A DNA stretch of 64,000 bases from Paenibacillus dendritiformis (GTDB lineage Bacteria; Bacillota; Bacilli; Paenibacillales; Paenibacillaceae), in the NCBI RefSeq assembly GCF_015845845.1, contig NZ_LDIG01000159.1:101830-165829 (forward strand). Direction: 5' to 3'. The notes under the pieces are model-generated. The model did no database searches. It saw only the letters and a program-made list of their open reading frames with translations, and had not been told where the DNA came from. Of this stretch, positions 43,394-51,556 are shown one piece after another. The stretch's first letter is position 1, and each line of letters starts with the position of its first letter. The position numbers and the translations under genes were made by a program.

Positions 43394-45523
43394 GTGATAG
43401 GAACAACACTTGCCGGAAGGTATGAGATTACCGCCCGAATCGGCGGGGGCGGCATGGCTCTCGTCTATAAGGCATTGGATAATCTGTTGAACCGTTATGT
43501 CGCGGTCAAGGTGCTGCGCCAGCAGTTCGTGCATGACGAGGAGTTTATCCAGCGCTTTCGGCGAGAGGCCCAGTCCGCCGCTTCGCTGAGCCACCCGAAC
43601 GTGGTCAGCATTTACGATGTCGGCCAAGAGGACGACACGCATTATATTGTGATGGAATATGTGGAAGGGCATAATCTGAACGAGATTATACAGCAGCGTG
43701 CCCCGCTGCAGGTCGAGGAAGCGGTGCGGATCGCGTGCCAAATATGTGATGCGCTCGACCATGCCCACCAGAACCGGATTATTCATAGAGATATTAAGCC
43801 TCATAATATACTGATCGGCCGCAATGGCCGGGTAAAAGTAACGGACTTCGGCATCGCCCGGGCCGTCACGTCGTCGACCATTACCCAGACGGGATCGGTC
43901 GTCGGATCGGTGCATTACTTCTCGCCGGAGCATGCCAAAGGAATCTCGGCGGGGGAAAAGTCCGATTTGTATTCTCTCGGCATCGTGCTCTATCAGATGC
44001 TGACCGGCAGACTGCCGTTTTTGGGGGAAAGCCCGATCAGCGTCGCGCTCAAGCATTTGCAGGAGCCGTTCGAGGAGCCGCGGAAGGTGAATCCGCATAT
44101 TCCGCAAAGCGTGGAAAATATTATTTTGAAGTCGATGCGCAAAAACCCGGCGGAGCGGTACCAGTCCGCCGCGGAAATGCTGCGCGACCTGGAGACCAGC
44201 CTGTCTCCGGAGCGCGCGCATGAAGCGAAGGTGATGTTCGCCCAGCGCAAAGTGTACGAGGACCCGGAAGAAACCCGCGTCATGCCCGCCATTCGGGCGC
44301 AGGAGCGGGAGGAGCGCCCGCCTGCGGATACGTATCCCGGAGCGGCCCCCGCGCCTGCGGCGCCCCCGGTGGCAGCCGGCAGGGAGCCGGCCAAGCCGGC
44401 TCAGAAGGGGTGGGTGAAGCCGACGGTCTGGATCGGGGGAACGCTGTTGTTCCTCGGTATCCTGGTTGGCGTGGTTATATATGTGAAAAGTCTGCTTGTC
44501 GTCAATGATGTGGTCATGCCGAACCTCATCAAAATGACGGAGCAGGAGGCGCTGAACACGTTGGCCGCGCTGAAAATCGAGGTGGAAGATCCGATTGTCC
44601 GCGAGCCGAAGGAAGGCTTCGAGAAGGGCGTGGTCTTCGATCAGAGCAAGCCGGAGGGCACGAAGGTCAAGGAAGGCTCGAGCGTCCGGCTGTATGTCAG
44701 CGAGGGAACGCCGTATATTAATATGGAGGATTATGCCGGCAAGCCTTCGGAACTGGTCATTCAGCAGTTGATCGAAATCGGCTTCGACAGCTCCCGGATC
44801 ACGAAGGATCCGGTCTTTGACGATGAAGCCGAGCCGGGCACGGTGGTCGGAACGACGCCGGCTGCCGGGGAGAAGGTTGATCCGCGCAATGCTTCCGTGA
44901 AGCTGCTGGTCAGCAAAGGCAAGGAAACGTTCGGCATGCCGAATCTCGTCGGCGCGACGAAGGAAGAGGCCATCGCCAAGATTGAAGCGAGCGGGTTGAA
45001 GCTGGCCAAGGACGGCGTTATCGAGGAGCCGAGTTATGAGCAGCCGGCTGGCCGCGTATTCAAGCAGCAGCCGTTCGAGCCGAACGATCCGGTCGCCAAG
45101 GGCTCGGAGGTCCGCATCTATGTCAGCTCGGGCTACCCGCCGGAGGCGCTGCGCTATACGTTCCCGCTGCCCGTGGCTCCCGTGGAGCACGGCAAGACAA
45201 GCACGATCCGCATCGTCTATACGGACGCAACCGGAGAGAATAAAGAATGGGGAACACAGAAAATCACATCAAGCCAAATCTTCAACGTAGAGCTCGTGCT
45301 CGCTCCGAACAAAGACGGGGTCGTACTATTGTATCGGGACGGCGACTTCCTGGATACGTACACGGTGAGCTATACCGATGCCAAGCAGGGCACGGTGCAG
45401 ATACCGGTGATAGACGACCCCTCGGCCAGGCAAGGGCAAGAAGTTGAAGGAGAAATTCAAGGACAGAGCGAAGGAGAAGGGGAAGGGCAAGAAGATGGGG
45501 GAGGAATAGACCCGGGCGAGTGA
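43394..45523 (+). CDS. prkC: Serine/threonine kinase with PASTA domains
   Basis: A membrane receptor kinase of 709 residues that senses cell-wall fragments and affects germination and wall synthesis. The Hanks-type kinase domain (about 10-270) has GGGGMALVY, HRDIKPHNIL and DFGIAR with the activation-loop threonines. A basic/Pro-Ala juxtamembrane region precedes one helix (about 342-367). Three PASTA domains follow (about 370-575), then a beta-rich extracellular domain and an unusual acidic Glu/Gly/Gln tail. The start is GTG with AAGGAGGAG upstream. Confidence 0.95.
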   Translation: MIGTTLAGRYEITARIGGGGMALVYKALDNLLNRYVAVKVLRQQFVHDEEFIQRFRREAQSAASLSHPNVVSIYDVGQEDDTHYIVMEYVEGHNLNEIIQQRAPLQVEEAVRIACQICDALDHAHQNRIIHRDIKPHNILIGRNGRVKVTDFGIARAVTSSTITQTGSVVGSVHYFSPEHAKGISAGEKSDLYSLGIVLYQMLTGRLPFLGESPISVALKHLQEPFEEPRKVNPHIPQSVENIILKSMRKNPAERYQSAAEMLRDLETSLSPERAHEAKVMFAQRKVYEDPEETRVMPAIRAQEREERPPADTYPGAAPAPAAPPVAAGREPAKPAQKGWVKPTVWIGGTLLFLGILVGVVIYVKSLLVVNDVVMPNLIKMTEQEALNTLAALKIEVEDPIVREPKEGFEKGVVFDQSKPEGTKVKEGSSVRLYVSEGTPYINMEDYAGKPSELVIQQLIEIGFDSSRITKDPVFDDEAEPGTVVGTTPAAGEKVDPRNASVKLLVSKGKETFGMPNLVGATKEEAIAKIEASGLKLAKDGVIEEPSYEQPAGRVFKQQPFEPNDPVAKGSEVRIYVSSGYPPEALRYTFPLPVAPVEHGKTSTIRIVYTDATGENKEWGTQKITSSQIFNVELVLAPNKDGVVLLYRDGDFLDTYTVSYTDAKQGTVQIPVIDDPSARQGQEVEGEIQGQSEGEGEGQEDGGGIDPGE

Positions 45524-45638
45524 GTGTCCGCAAGCCTTTTTCCAGGATGAGATCGGCCGCCCTTCCATCGCGCGTCTGAGATCGAGATGTGCCGGCGGAG
45601 GGGCCCCTATAACTTCGAATTACATGGAGGGAATCGAT

Positions 45639-45665
45639 ATGTTCGTGGTAGATAAGCATGCCTAA
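45639..45665 (+). CDS. Eight-codon leader ORF overlapping the rsgA start
   Basis: ATG at 45639 stands 8 bases after GGAGGG and encodes MFVVDKHA, stopping at 45665 inside rsgA. The rsgA ATG (45658) has no good ribosome site of its own, and its frame is closed by a TAG at 45649. The arrangement suggests that ribosomes load at the leader and restart at rsgA. This is seen in the sequence; translation is inferred. Confidence 0.5.
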   Translation: MFVVDKHA

Positions 45666-46575
45666 AGGCCTTATCGTCAAGGCGTTGAGCGGATATTATT
45701 ATGTGGAGGAAGAGGGGAAGCGCGGCGGAGGGACGGTGCAGTGCCGGGCGCGCGGCATTTTTAAGAAGAAGGGCGTGTCTCCGCTGGTCGGCGACCGCGT
45801 CGTCTACTCCTTCACCGAGAACGGAGAGGGCGTCGTAGACGAGATCGAGCCGCGGGAGAGCGAGCTGATCCGGCCGCCCATCGCCAATGTCTCGCTGGCG
45901 GCGCTCGTGTTCTCGGTGACGGAGCCGGAGCTGAACATGCAGCTGCTGGACAAGTTCCTCGTCCATATCGAGCATGCGGAGGTGGAGGCGGTCATCCTGC
46001 TGACGAAGTGGGATCTGCTCGATCGGCTGCCGGGGGAGGAGTCGGCCCGTCTGCGCCGGCGGATGGATGAGTTGATCGCCTTGTACCGGCGCATCGGATA
46101 CGAAGTGATCGCCACGAGCGCCAAGGGCGGCTTCGGCTATCAAGGCGTGGCGGACCGTTTGGCCGATCAGATCAGCGTCTTCGCCGGCCAGTCCGGCGTC
46201 GGCAAGTCCTCTCTTTTGAACGCGATGCTCCCTGGGGTGTCATTGGAGACGAACCAGATCAGCCAGCGGCTGGGACGGGGCAAGCATACGACGCGTCACG
46301 TCGAGCTGCTGCCGCTCCCTCAGGGCGGATATATTGCCGATACGCCCGGATTCAGCCAGCTCGATTTCCTTGAGCTCGGGGTGGATCAGCTCGGCTGGTG
46401 CTTCCGTGAATTCCGAAGCTATGCGGGCGACTGCAAGTTCCGGGGCTGCACTCATATTCACGAACCGGGCTGCCGGGTGAAGGCGGCGCTTCAGGAAGGC
46501 TTGATCGCGGATTCGCGCTATGAACATTACCTGTTATTTTTCGAGGAAATGAAAGACAAACGACGGAGGTACTGA
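45658..46575 (+). CDS. rsgA: Ribosome small-subunit assembly GTPase RsgA
   Basis: A circularly permuted GTPase of 305 residues that acts late in 30S maturation. An N-terminal OB fold (1-65) is followed by the G4 motif TKWD, then G1 GQSGVGKSS, G3 DTPG and a C-terminal zinc site CKFRGCTHIHEPGC (Cys, Cys, His, Cys). In B. subtilis it is a target of PrkC, whose gene is just upstream. The ATG is the first possible start, because a stop codon lies three codons upstream; its ribosome site belongs to the leader ORF. Confidence 0.94.
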   Translation: MPKGLIVKALSGYYYVEEEGKRGGGTVQCRARGIFKKKGVSPLVGDRVVYSFTENGEGVVDEIEPRESELIRPPIANVSLAALVFSVTEPELNMQLLDKFLVHIEHAEVEAVILLTKWDLLDRLPGEESARLRRRMDELIALYRRIGYEVIATSAKGGFGYQGVADRLADQISVFAGQSGVGKSSLLNAMLPGVSLETNQISQRLGRGKHTTRHVELLPLPQGGYIADTPGFSQLDFLELGVDQLGWCFREFRSYAGDCKFRGCTHIHEPGCRVKAALQEGLIADSRYEHYLLFFEEMKDKRRRY

Positions 46576-46576
46576 C

Positions 46577-47260
46577 ATGACAGCACTGCAAACGATTCGT
46601 ATCGCCCCTTCTATCTTATCGGCCGACTTCGCCAAGCTGGGCGAAGAGGTTCGGAATGTGGAGCAGGGAGGCGCCGACTGGATTCACGTGGACGCGATGG
46701 ACGGCCGCTTCGTGCCGAATCTGACGCTCGGGCCGAACATTGTGCAAGCGATCCGCCCGCATACGGCGCTGCCGCTGGACGTGCATTTGATGATTGTCGA
46801 GCCGGAGAAGTATATCGATGCGTTCGCCGCCGCCGGAGCGGATGTCATTACGGTGCACGCGGAAGCATGCCCTCATCTTCATCGGGTCGTCCATCAGATT
46901 AAGGAGGCCGGCGCCCGGGCGGGCGTGGCGATTAATCCGGGAACGTCGCTGACGGCGATCGAAGAGGTGCTGGCGGATCTGGATCTGGTCCTTATCATGA
47001 CGGTGAATCCGGGATTCGGCGGACAGAAGTTCATCGCTTCGATGACGGACAAAATTCGCCGTCTTCGCCAACGGCTGGACGAGCTGGGCCGGGCAGAAAC
47101 TCATATCGAAGTCGACGGCGGGATTACGGCCGAGACGGCGCCATTGGTCGCGGCGGCCGGAGCGGACGTGCTCGTGGCCGGCAGCGCGGTCTACGGAGCG
47201 GCCAGCCGGGAAGCGGCCATTCGGTCCATCCGGGAATCCGCGGAGCGAGCGCGGGCATGA
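46577..47260 (+). CDS. rpe: Ribulose-phosphate 3-epimerase
   Basis: Interconverts ribulose 5-phosphate and xylulose 5-phosphate in the pentose phosphate pathway. The 227-residue TIM barrel has IAPSILSADFAKLGEEV, HVDAMDGRFVPN with metal-binding His/Asp, DVHLMIVEPE, MTVNPGFGGQKFI and the phosphate-binding VDGGI ... VAGSAVYG. It starts right after rsgA and its stop overlaps an ATG of the next frame. Confidence 0.96.
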   Translation: MTALQTIRIAPSILSADFAKLGEEVRNVEQGGADWIHVDAMDGRFVPNLTLGPNIVQAIRPHTALPLDVHLMIVEPEKYIDAFAAAGADVITVHAEACPHLHRVVHQIKEAGARAGVAINPGTSLTAIEEVLADLDLVLIMTVNPGFGGQKFIASMTDKIRRLRQRLDELGRAETHIEVDGGITAETAPLVAAAGADVLVAGSAVYGAASREAAIRSIRESAERARA

Positions 47261-47295
47261 CTCGAACGGAGGGGCCGGAGAAGGGGAGAATGCCT

Positions 47296-47556
47296 ATGTG
47301 GAGAACGGCGCTGACGCTGGCGTCGTACAGCTTTTTGTGCGGCACGCTGGTCGGATTTTACGCTTTTTTGAATTTCCCGTTAAATATCCTTTGCTCACTC
47401 GGCGCGATTTTGCTTGGAATTCGCTTTTTCAAGCGGAATCCGACAAAGGGGATGCGCATCGGCTTGATCCTGTTGTCGATTTTGTTCTATTTTATCTTTG
47501 TCTTCATGATGTCCGTATATTTATACATGCAGCAGATGCCGGCACCCGCCGCATAA
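47296..47556 (+). CDS. Small membrane protein, function unknown
   Basis: About 86 residues with two to three hydrophobic helices (TLASYSFLCGTLVGFYAF, LNILCSLGAILLGI, IGLILLSILFYFIFVFMMSV) and a short basic loop FFKRNPTKGMR. It is likely an integral membrane protein. ATG 47296 has GGAGAAGGGGAG upstream at good distance; ATG 47257 overlaps the rpe stop and would add 13 polar residues. It replaces thiN, which follows rpe in B. subtilis. Confidence 0.7.
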   Translation: MWRTALTLASYSFLCGTLVGFYAFLNFPLNILCSLGAILLGIRFFKRNPTKGMRIGLILLSILFYFIFVFMMSVYLYMQQMPAPAA

Positions 47557-47586
47557 ATGGGCGCGAATCGGGCTTGTCGCCCGTGC

Positions 47587-47613
47587 ATAGATGAATGGCC
47601 TGCGGCATATGAT
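47587..47613 (+). promoter_or_regulatory. Candidate sporulation (sigma-E-like) promoter for spoVM
   Basis: CATA (47586-47589) and CATATGAT (47606-47613) are separated by 16 bases, loosely matching a sigma-E promoter. B. subtilis spoVM is sigma-E dependent. The likely start point falls inside the left arm of the following terminator. Confidence 0.3.
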
Positions 47614-47650
47614 GGTTACATGAGCACAGATCTCTCATGTAACCTTTTTT
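47614..47650 (+). terminator. Terminator of the rlmN-rpe operon
   Basis: A perfect 11-bp stem GGTTACATGAG/CTCATGTAACC (47614-47624, 47634-47644) followed by six T. Confidence 0.92.
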
Positions 47651-47701
47651 ATGTTGCAAGAGACTAGCGGGGTAGGATGAGAATGACGAGGAGGGTGGAA
47701 G

Positions 47702-47782
47702 ATGAAGTTTTATACGTTTAAGCTGCCGAAGTTTTTGGGAGGTTTCGTCAAGGCGATTTTAAATACGTTTCAAAAAAGCTGA
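47702..47782 (+). CDS. spoVM: Stage V sporulation protein SpoVM
   Basis: A 26-residue amphipathic helix that marks the convex surface of the forespore membrane and anchors SpoIVA, the base of the spore coat. The product begins MKFYTFKLPKFLGGFV and ends NTFQKS. It matches B. subtilis SpoVM (MKFYTIKLPKFLGGIV...) along its whole length and includes the key Pro9. GAGGAGGG precedes the ATG. Its position between rpe and rpmB is the same as in B. subtilis. Confidence 0.95.
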   Translation: MKFYTFKLPKFLGGFVKAILNTFQKS

Positions 47783-48130
47783 CGTTCCAGGCGGCATTGA
47801 AGCTGAGTCGGTATCCATCCATCCGATCCGCGAGCGCATGTGCGGGAGCGGGGCAACAGGCAGTAACGGTGATGAGCTCCGGACGGCTGTCCGGCAAGCA
47901 TGGGGCAGCGGGCCAGCCGCATTTGGATGAGGATGCCCGTTCGGCGGAGGATTGCCGAGGTGCCATCCGCCGCACACCATGCCGGACAAGAACCATCCCT
48001 AACCAGTCGCCGGCGGTGCCGCGCTGGAATGACAGCGCCGGGGCCGCGATCCCCCAAGGCAAGCCGTGGCCGTTGAGATACAAGCCTATCCGAGGTCTTT
48101 CGAGGCGAAAGAGCGCGAATGAACTGGCGA
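47783..48130. other. About 350-base gap between spoVM and rpmB, no supported gene
   Basis: Frames are open on both strands, but none has a ribosome site or a recognisable product. In B. subtilis this neighbourhood holds thiN, of which I see no trace. It may be a decayed gene or plain spacer. Confidence 0.5.
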
Positions 48131-48131
48131 T

Positions 48132-48162
48132 CAAAAAAAGCACCTGATTGCGCTTCAGGTGC
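48132..48162 (-). terminator. Terminator of rpmB
   Basis: On the minus strand a 9-bp stem (48154-48162 with 48138-48146) runs into seven T. Confidence 0.9.
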
Positions 48163-48184
48163 TCTTTCTATATGGAGGCCGGGA

Positions 48185-48373
48185 TTAGACGCGAGTCACT
48201 TTACCTGCCTTCAATGCACGCGTGCTCACGTATACGCGTTTCGGTTTGCCATCGACCAAGATGCGAACCTTTTGTACGTTCACGCCCCAAGAGCGGCGAG
48301 ATTTGTTGTTCGCGTGCGATCTGTGATTACCCGAGCCTGGTTTTTTCCCCGTTACATAACATTTGCGAGCCAT
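48185..48373 (-). CDS. rpmB: 50S ribosomal protein L28
   Basis: A 62-residue large-subunit protein: [21 protein letters not shown], then [22 protein letters not shown]. It has one cysteine, so it is the form without a zinc ribbon. AGGAGG stands 7 bases before the ATG. It is divergent from yloU, as in B. subtilis. Confidence 0.97.
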   Translation of the reverse strand: MARKCYVTGKKPGSGNHRSHANNKSRRSWGVNVQKVRILVDGKPKRVYVSTRALKAGKVTRV

Positions 48374-48424
48374 GCCTTACACCTCCTTATCCCAAAGCAC
48401 CCTTCATACGTTAAATACCTAAAT

Positions 48425-48454
48425 ATGATATCATATTTTAAAATCCGTAGTCAA
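48425..48454 (-). promoter_or_regulatory. Promoter of rpmB
   Basis: On the minus strand TTGACT (48454-48449), 18 bases, TATCAT (48430-48425). Confidence 0.65.
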
Positions 48455-48494
48455 CCGAATCAAAAACTTTGTTTATTTCTCTTTTCTATTATAG

Positions 48495-48500
48495 TACAAT
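48495..48500 (+). promoter_or_regulatory. Candidate -10 of the yloU-fakA-fakB-recG operon
   Basis: TACAAT about 44 bases before the yloU start, in an AT-rich divergent region. The -35 is unclear. Confidence 0.45.
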
Positions 48501-48543
48501 GTTGATTAGTCCATAATACTCAAAAAAAGGAGTGGAGTGAACC

Positions 48544-48903
48544 ATGGCCATCCAACTCGATATGGAATTCGGCAAGGTGAACATTTCGAAAGAAGTCGTG
48601 GCGGTGATTGCCGGTTCCGCGGCTATGGAATGTTATGGACTCGTTGGAATGGCATCGCGCAAGCAATTGAAGGACGGCATTGCCGAATTGCTTGGACGCG
48701 GCAATTTGTCGCGCGGTGTCGAAGTGCGCCAACAATCCGATAGTCTACATATCGATTTATATATTATTGTGAGTTACGGAACCAAAATCTCCGAGGTGGC
48801 GCACAACATCCAAGCCAAGGTGAAGTATGTACTCGAACACGACATCGGTCTCGCGGTGGACCAAGTGAACATCTTTGTACAGGACGTACGCGTACTAAGC
48901 TAG
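48544..48903 (+). CDS. yloU: Asp23/Gls24 family protein YloU
   Basis: A 119-residue member of the same family as the gene at 11397. It has GKVNISKEVVAVIAGSAAMECYG at the start, the central strand LHIDLYIIVSYGTKI and the C-terminal VDQVNIFVQDVRVL. B. subtilis yloU precedes yloV (fakA) in the same way. The function is poorly defined; envelope association is known for relatives. AAAAAGGAG lies upstream. Confidence 0.93.
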   Translation: MAIQLDMEFGKVNISKEVVAVIAGSAAMECYGLVGMASRKQLKDGIAELLGRGNLSRGVEVRQQSDSLHIDLYIIVSYGTKISEVAHNIQAKVKYVLEHDIGLAVDQVNIFVQDVRVLS

Positions 48904-48918
48904 GAAGGGGAATATTCG

Positions 48919-50652
48919 TTGAACAAGCGTTCTTTAAATGGAGCACAATTTGCCAGTATGGTGCTGGGCGGGGCCGATTCGCTCAATCGCCATGCCGAAC
49001 ACGTCAATACGTTGAACGTCTTTCCAGTCCCGGATGGAGATACGGGGACGAACATGAATTTGACGATGACTGCGGGCATTACCGAAATGAAAGCGAAGCC
49101 GTCCACGTCTATCGCCAAAACGGCGGAGGTGCTGTCGAAAGGGCTGCTAATGGGCGCCCGGGGGAACTCGGGAGTGATTCTGTCCCAATTGTTCCGGGGA
49201 TTCAGCCGGGCCGTAGCCGGCCTTGACGAAGTGAACGCATTCCAATTCGCCCACGCGCTGCAAGGCGGCGTGGACACTGCCTATAAAGCTGTGGTCAAGC
49301 CCGTGGAAGGCACGATACTGACGGTAGCGAGAGAGGCGGCCAAGCATGCCGTCTATATTGCGCGCCGGACGCCGGACTTGGTTGAGTTCATGCGGGAAGT
49401 GACGAACAAGGCCAAGGAAGCGCTGGCCAAGACGCCGGAGATGCTGCCCGTGCTCAAGCAAGTCGGGGTCGTCGACTCTGGCGGACAAGGCTTGGTCTAT
49501 ATTTATGAAGGATTTCTGGCGGTGCTGGAAGCAGGGGCGGAAGGTGCCGCCGAAGCCGTCATATCGGTCCCGGTCGAGAAGGCGGCCGCGGCGCCAATGC
49601 CTGCCCAAGCCAAGCTGCAAACGGAAGACATCGAGTTTTTATATGATATGGAATTCTTTATCGATCGTACCCGCAATCGCGCTGCAGCCATGCCGTTTCA
49701 TGAAGATATATTTAGGAAAGCGCTTGCAAAAAATGGGGATTCCATTATCGTCATCGCAGACGACGATATTATCAAAGTCCATGTACATTCCCGCAAACCG
49801 GGCGAAGTGCTTGATCTGGCGATGCAGTACGGGGAATTAATCCGGATTCATATTCTGAATATGCGCGAGCAGCATCGCGATATTTTGCAGGGGGAGCATG
49901 GAGAGGTGTCCGCGATGCCGGAGCTGTTCGCGGAGATGCCGCTTACGGATATCGCCACGGAGAGCGTTCCGGTTGAGCCTCCTGCGGACGAGATTGCTGC
50001 TTACGGCTTCATTGCCGTAGCGATGGGACAGGGCATCCACGACATTTTCACCAGTCTCGGGGTGGACATTGTCCTGTCCGGCGGACAGACGATGAATCCG
50101 AGCACGCAGGATTTCATCGATGCCATCGGCAAGATTACGGCGCAGCACATCTTCATCCTGCCGAACAATTCGAATATCGTGATGGCGGCGAAGCAGGCTG
50201 CGGAATTCGTGGACCGTGAAGTGACGGTTATCGAGACGAAGACGATACCGCAAGGCATTGCGGCGGCCTTCGCCTTCCAGGAGGACGAGGACCTGGAGGT
50301 GAACCGGGCGGCGATGCAGGATGCGGTCAGCCATATTGTGTCTGGACAAGTTACCTACGCCGTGCGCGATACGACGCTCGACGGGCTGGATATTAAGGCG
50401 GGCCACTATATGGGCATCGCCAACGGCAAGATTGTCGTCACGGCGGAATCGATGAGCGACACGCTGCAGCAACTGCTCGTGAAGATGCTGGAGGACGGCG
50501 GTGAGGTGATTACGCTCCTCACCGGCGAAGAGGCGAAGACGGAAGATACGGAAGCGCTGGTGGAGTGGCTGAACGAGCATTATCCGGATGCGGAAGTGGA
50601 AGTTCACGAGGGCGGACAGCCTATTTATGCATATCTTATTTCTGTAGAGTAG
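48919..50652 (+). CDS. fakA: Fatty acid kinase, catalytic subunit FakA
   Basis: Phosphorylates fatty acids bound to a FakB carrier so that exogenous fatty acids can enter phospholipid synthesis. The 577-residue protein has an N-terminal DhaL-like kinase domain (1-200) with the nucleotide/Mg motif FPVPDGDTGTNMNLTM and GARGNSGVILSQL. A middle domain follows, then a C-terminal DegV-like region (about 350-577). The start is TTG after GGAAGGGG. The next gene is a DegV/FakB protein, which gives a complete FakA-FakB pair. Confidence 0.93.
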   Translation: MNKRSLNGAQFASMVLGGADSLNRHAEHVNTLNVFPVPDGDTGTNMNLTMTAGITEMKAKPSTSIAKTAEVLSKGLLMGARGNSGVILSQLFRGFSRAVAGLDEVNAFQFAHALQGGVDTAYKAVVKPVEGTILTVAREAAKHAVYIARRTPDLVEFMREVTNKAKEALAKTPEMLPVLKQVGVVDSGGQGLVYIYEGFLAVLEAGAEGAAEAVISVPVEKAAAAPMPAQAKLQTEDIEFLYDMEFFIDRTRNRAAAMPFHEDIFRKALAKNGDSIIVIADDDIIKVHVHSRKPGEVLDLAMQYGELIRIHILNMREQHRDILQGEHGEVSAMPELFAEMPLTDIATESVPVEPPADEIAAYGFIAVAMGQGIHDIFTSLGVDIVLSGGQTMNPSTQDFIDAIGKITAQHIFILPNNSNIVMAAKQAAEFVDREVTVIETKTIPQGIAAAFAFQEDEDLEVNRAAMQDAVSHIVSGQVTYAVRDTTLDGLDIKAGHYMGIANGKIVVTAESMSDTLQQLLVKMLEDGGEVITLLTGEEAKTEDTEALVEWLNEHYPDAEVEVHEGGQPIYAYLISVE

Positions 50653-50668
50653 CGAAGGAGGGATGTTA

Positions 50669-51535
50669 ATGGCATCTATCCGTATCGTCACGGATAGCAC
50701 GGCGGATATTCCGCAGGAATTACGCGAACGCTACGGCATTGAGATGATTCCGCTGAAGGTGCATTTCGGGAACGATATGTACCAGGATGCGGTGACGATC
50801 AGTGCAGAGCGGTTCTATCAATTGCTTGTTGAAGCGAAGCGGCTGCCTACGACGTCCCAGCCTTCTCCGATTGAGTTCCTGGAGGTGTTCAAGCGGTTGA
50901 ATGCCGAGCATGACACGCAGATCATTTCGATTCATCTGTCGGCCGCATTCAGCGGAACGTATCAATCCGCCGTGCTCGCGAAGAACATGATGGAAGAAGA
51001 GGTCGACATCACGATTGTCGATTCGAAGTCGGCATCCTACGGCTTCGGGCTCATCGTGGTGGAAGCCGCCAAGATGGCGGAGGCCGGCCGCTCGAAAGAA
51101 GAAATTTTGGCCATGATTGAACGATATCAGCGGGAACGCAAGCTTTTTTTCTTGGTTGATACATTGGAATATTTGCAAAAGGGCGGCCGCATCGGCAAGG
51201 CAGCGGCTATGTTCGGCACACTGCTCAATATTAAACCGATTCTCTCTATCGATGATGAGGGGGAAGTGTATGCGGTGGAAAAGGTGCGCGGACATAAGAA
51301 AGCGGCGGCCCGCATCCTGGAGATGCTGAAGCAGGAATTCGAGGGAAGACCGGTGCATGCGGTTATGGGATATACGAGCAATCCGTCGGCGGCGGATGAC
51401 TTGGCGGCAGCGATTCAAAATACATTGGATGTTCGATCCATGGACTACACGATCGTGGGATCCGTTATCGGTACCCACGTCGGGACCGGCGTCGCCGCCG
51501 TCTTCATGTGGCCTGCGGATGAAGCATCGTCCTGA
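50669..51535 (+). CDS. DegV family fatty-acid-binding protein (FakB)
   Basis: A cytoplasmic fatty-acid carrier of 288 residues. It begins MASIRIVTDSTADIP, has the lipid-headgroup motif TSQPSP, and LSAAFSGTYQSA, then LEYLQKGGRIGKA and the C-terminal VIGTHVGTGVAAVF. It presents acyl chains to FakA. The ATG at 50669 follows GAAGGAGG; an in-frame ATG at 50663 is too close to that site. B. subtilis has sdaAB-sdaAA at this place, so the FakA-FakB pairing is a local difference. Confidence 0.92.
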   Translation: MASIRIVTDSTADIPQELRERYGIEMIPLKVHFGNDMYQDAVTISAERFYQLLVEAKRLPTTSQPSPIEFLEVFKRLNAEHDTQIISIHLSAAFSGTYQSAVLAKNMMEEEVDITIVDSKSASYGFGLIVVEAAKMAEAGRSKEEILAMIERYQRERKLFFLVDTLEYLQKGGRIGKAAAMFGTLLNIKPILSIDDEGEVYAVEKVRGHKKAAARILEMLKQEFEGRPVHAVMGYTSNPSAADDLAAAIQNTLDVRSMDYTIVGSVIGTHVGTGVAAVFMWPADEASS

Positions 51536-51556
51536 CAGGATAGGACGTTACCGGCC

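Noticed and set aside
47748..48147. Overlapping open frames on both strands between spoVM and rpmB
   Set aside because: No ribosome site and no likeness to ThiN or any family I recognise; kept as unassigned spacer.
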